In this document: positions 63,335 to 64,000 of the stretch, piece by piece
Layout of the letters: each line of letters begins with the position of its first letter
How positions within the stretch are numbered: position 1 is the first letter of the stretch
Source of the DNA: Antitrichia curtipendula
Taxonomy: Eukaryota; Streptophyta; Bryopsida; Hypnales; Leucodontaceae
Direction: 5' to 3'
Assembly (NCBI GenBank): GCA_951230915.1
Contig: OX579635.1
Location: forward strand, 17,980,001-18,044,000
DNA: 64,000 bases
The notes under the pieces: model-generated
The model's input: the letters and a program-made list of their open reading frames with translations, nothing else
Told to the model about the DNA's origin: nothing
Databases searched by the model: none
Translations under genes and position numbers: made by a program

Positions 63335-63830
63335 TTAACCCCTAAAGGACCGTTCGTCCCCTCGGGGGACAATTGGGGTCCGGGTAGGTTCCTGTTGTCT
63401 CAATTTGAATTGAGATTTTTTGAGATTGTGTAGTTTTGCAAGAGCTTTGTGGATATATAATTTTTGTTTCAATCGGATGTCGGATGAAAAAGTTATGGCA
63501 CAATAAGCAAGAAATGGAAATTAGCAGGCAGCCCCTAAAACCTACAAAAAGTCAAAATGATTTTTTTATATTTTTTTTCCTAAAACATTCTATTTTTATC
63601 TATATGTGAAGCTTTGATTCATTCTATTTGGACTAGGGATGAGAAAGTTATGGACAATCTTCATTTTTCGAGCAATTTAAGCATCTTATGAAGAAAACCC
63701 TTTTTGTCCAACTTTGAATGCTGATATCTTTCAATCCATATGGTCAAATTTGATGAAATTTTTACTACATGATCTCAGACAAGCTAAGTATAAGATCCTA
63801 TTGTTAAATTCAAAAAAAAAATTGGTTTTT
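63335..63830 (+). mobile_element. TTAA-bounded element, subfamily A, apparently interrupted on the right
   Basis: The left end is TTAACCCCTAAAGGACC, with the palindrome GTCCCCTCGGGGGAC at 63356-63370 and two AAAGTTATGG motifs (63489 and 63644). The core module is present at about 63718-63815, after which the expected right end is replaced at 63831 by TTAACCCAAAAGGACC, the start of a further element with subfamily C-like sequence that runs off the window. Confidence 0.75.
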
Positions 63831-64000
63831 TTAACCCAAAAGGACCCTGAGGACAGAATGTGTCCTTGACCAATTTTTGAAGTTAAATAAAACTTTACCA
63901 AACTAATATTTTTTGTACTTTATATTTTTGATAAATTATTTTTGAAGTTTAATTTTAGCTTCAAAAATCTGATTTTGAAAATGATTGATTATGATTTTTC
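63831..64000 (+). mobile_element. Start of another TTAA-type element (runs off the window)
   Basis: It begins TTAACCCAAAAGGACC and continues with GAAGTTAAATAAAACTTTACC and AAGTTTAATTTTAGCTTCAAAA, similar in order to 62745-62840 of the subfamily C element. Only the first 170 bases are visible. Confidence 0.5.

Overview
The window looks like nuclear DNA of a land plant: AT-rich, gene-poor and crowded with repeats. Evidence for this is the canonical GT-AG introns, a plant-type Rab GDP dissociation inhibitor (GDI), a plant OCT-type transporter and telomere-like CAGGGTT units. I cannot fix the species; a seedless lineage (moss or similar) is possible but is only inference. Protein-coding content is confined to the two ends.

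Layout. At 2200-5385 (+) lies a three-exon organic cation/carnitine transporter-like MFS gene (593 aa model), probably with an additional 5' UTR intron. At 56604-60935 (-) lies a complete 13-exon Rab GDI gene (444 aa). Every exon joins in frame, and the known Rab-contact residues Y39, E233, R240 and T248 all fall at the standard numbers. Directly downstream, 51322-55745 (-) is a tandem GDI copy that keeps the intron positions but is broken by nonsense codons, deletions, a lost acceptor site and an insertion in exon 10. No other gene is convincing in the roughly 46 kb between the two ends.

That interior is repeats. The most striking group is a set of at least a dozen elements of about 0.6-1 kb (larger where nested) bounded by TTAA and ending in CCCCTAAAG / CTTTAGGGG. 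They occur in both orientations and lack coding capacity. One is nested inside a relative at a TTAA, and uninterrupted paralogues show the near-empty site. The ends resemble piggyBac-type (TTAA-specific) non-autonomous elements. The subfamilies share a core module near one end, and one subfamily has a subterminal GTCCCC/GGGGAC palindrome.

A second large dispersed repeat occurs at 5880-8730, 17775-25640, 33060-36500, 40560-40930 and 49310-50780. In two of these it forms back-to-back inverted arms, and in one it contains a 55-bp tandem array with 110/220-bp higher-order periodicity. There are also a likely TA-flanked MITE (17545-17768), a doubled terminal-inverted-repeat element (14937-15424) and a long hairpin nested inside one TTAA element (47625-47783). 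Boundaries of diverged repeats are read by eye and are approximate.
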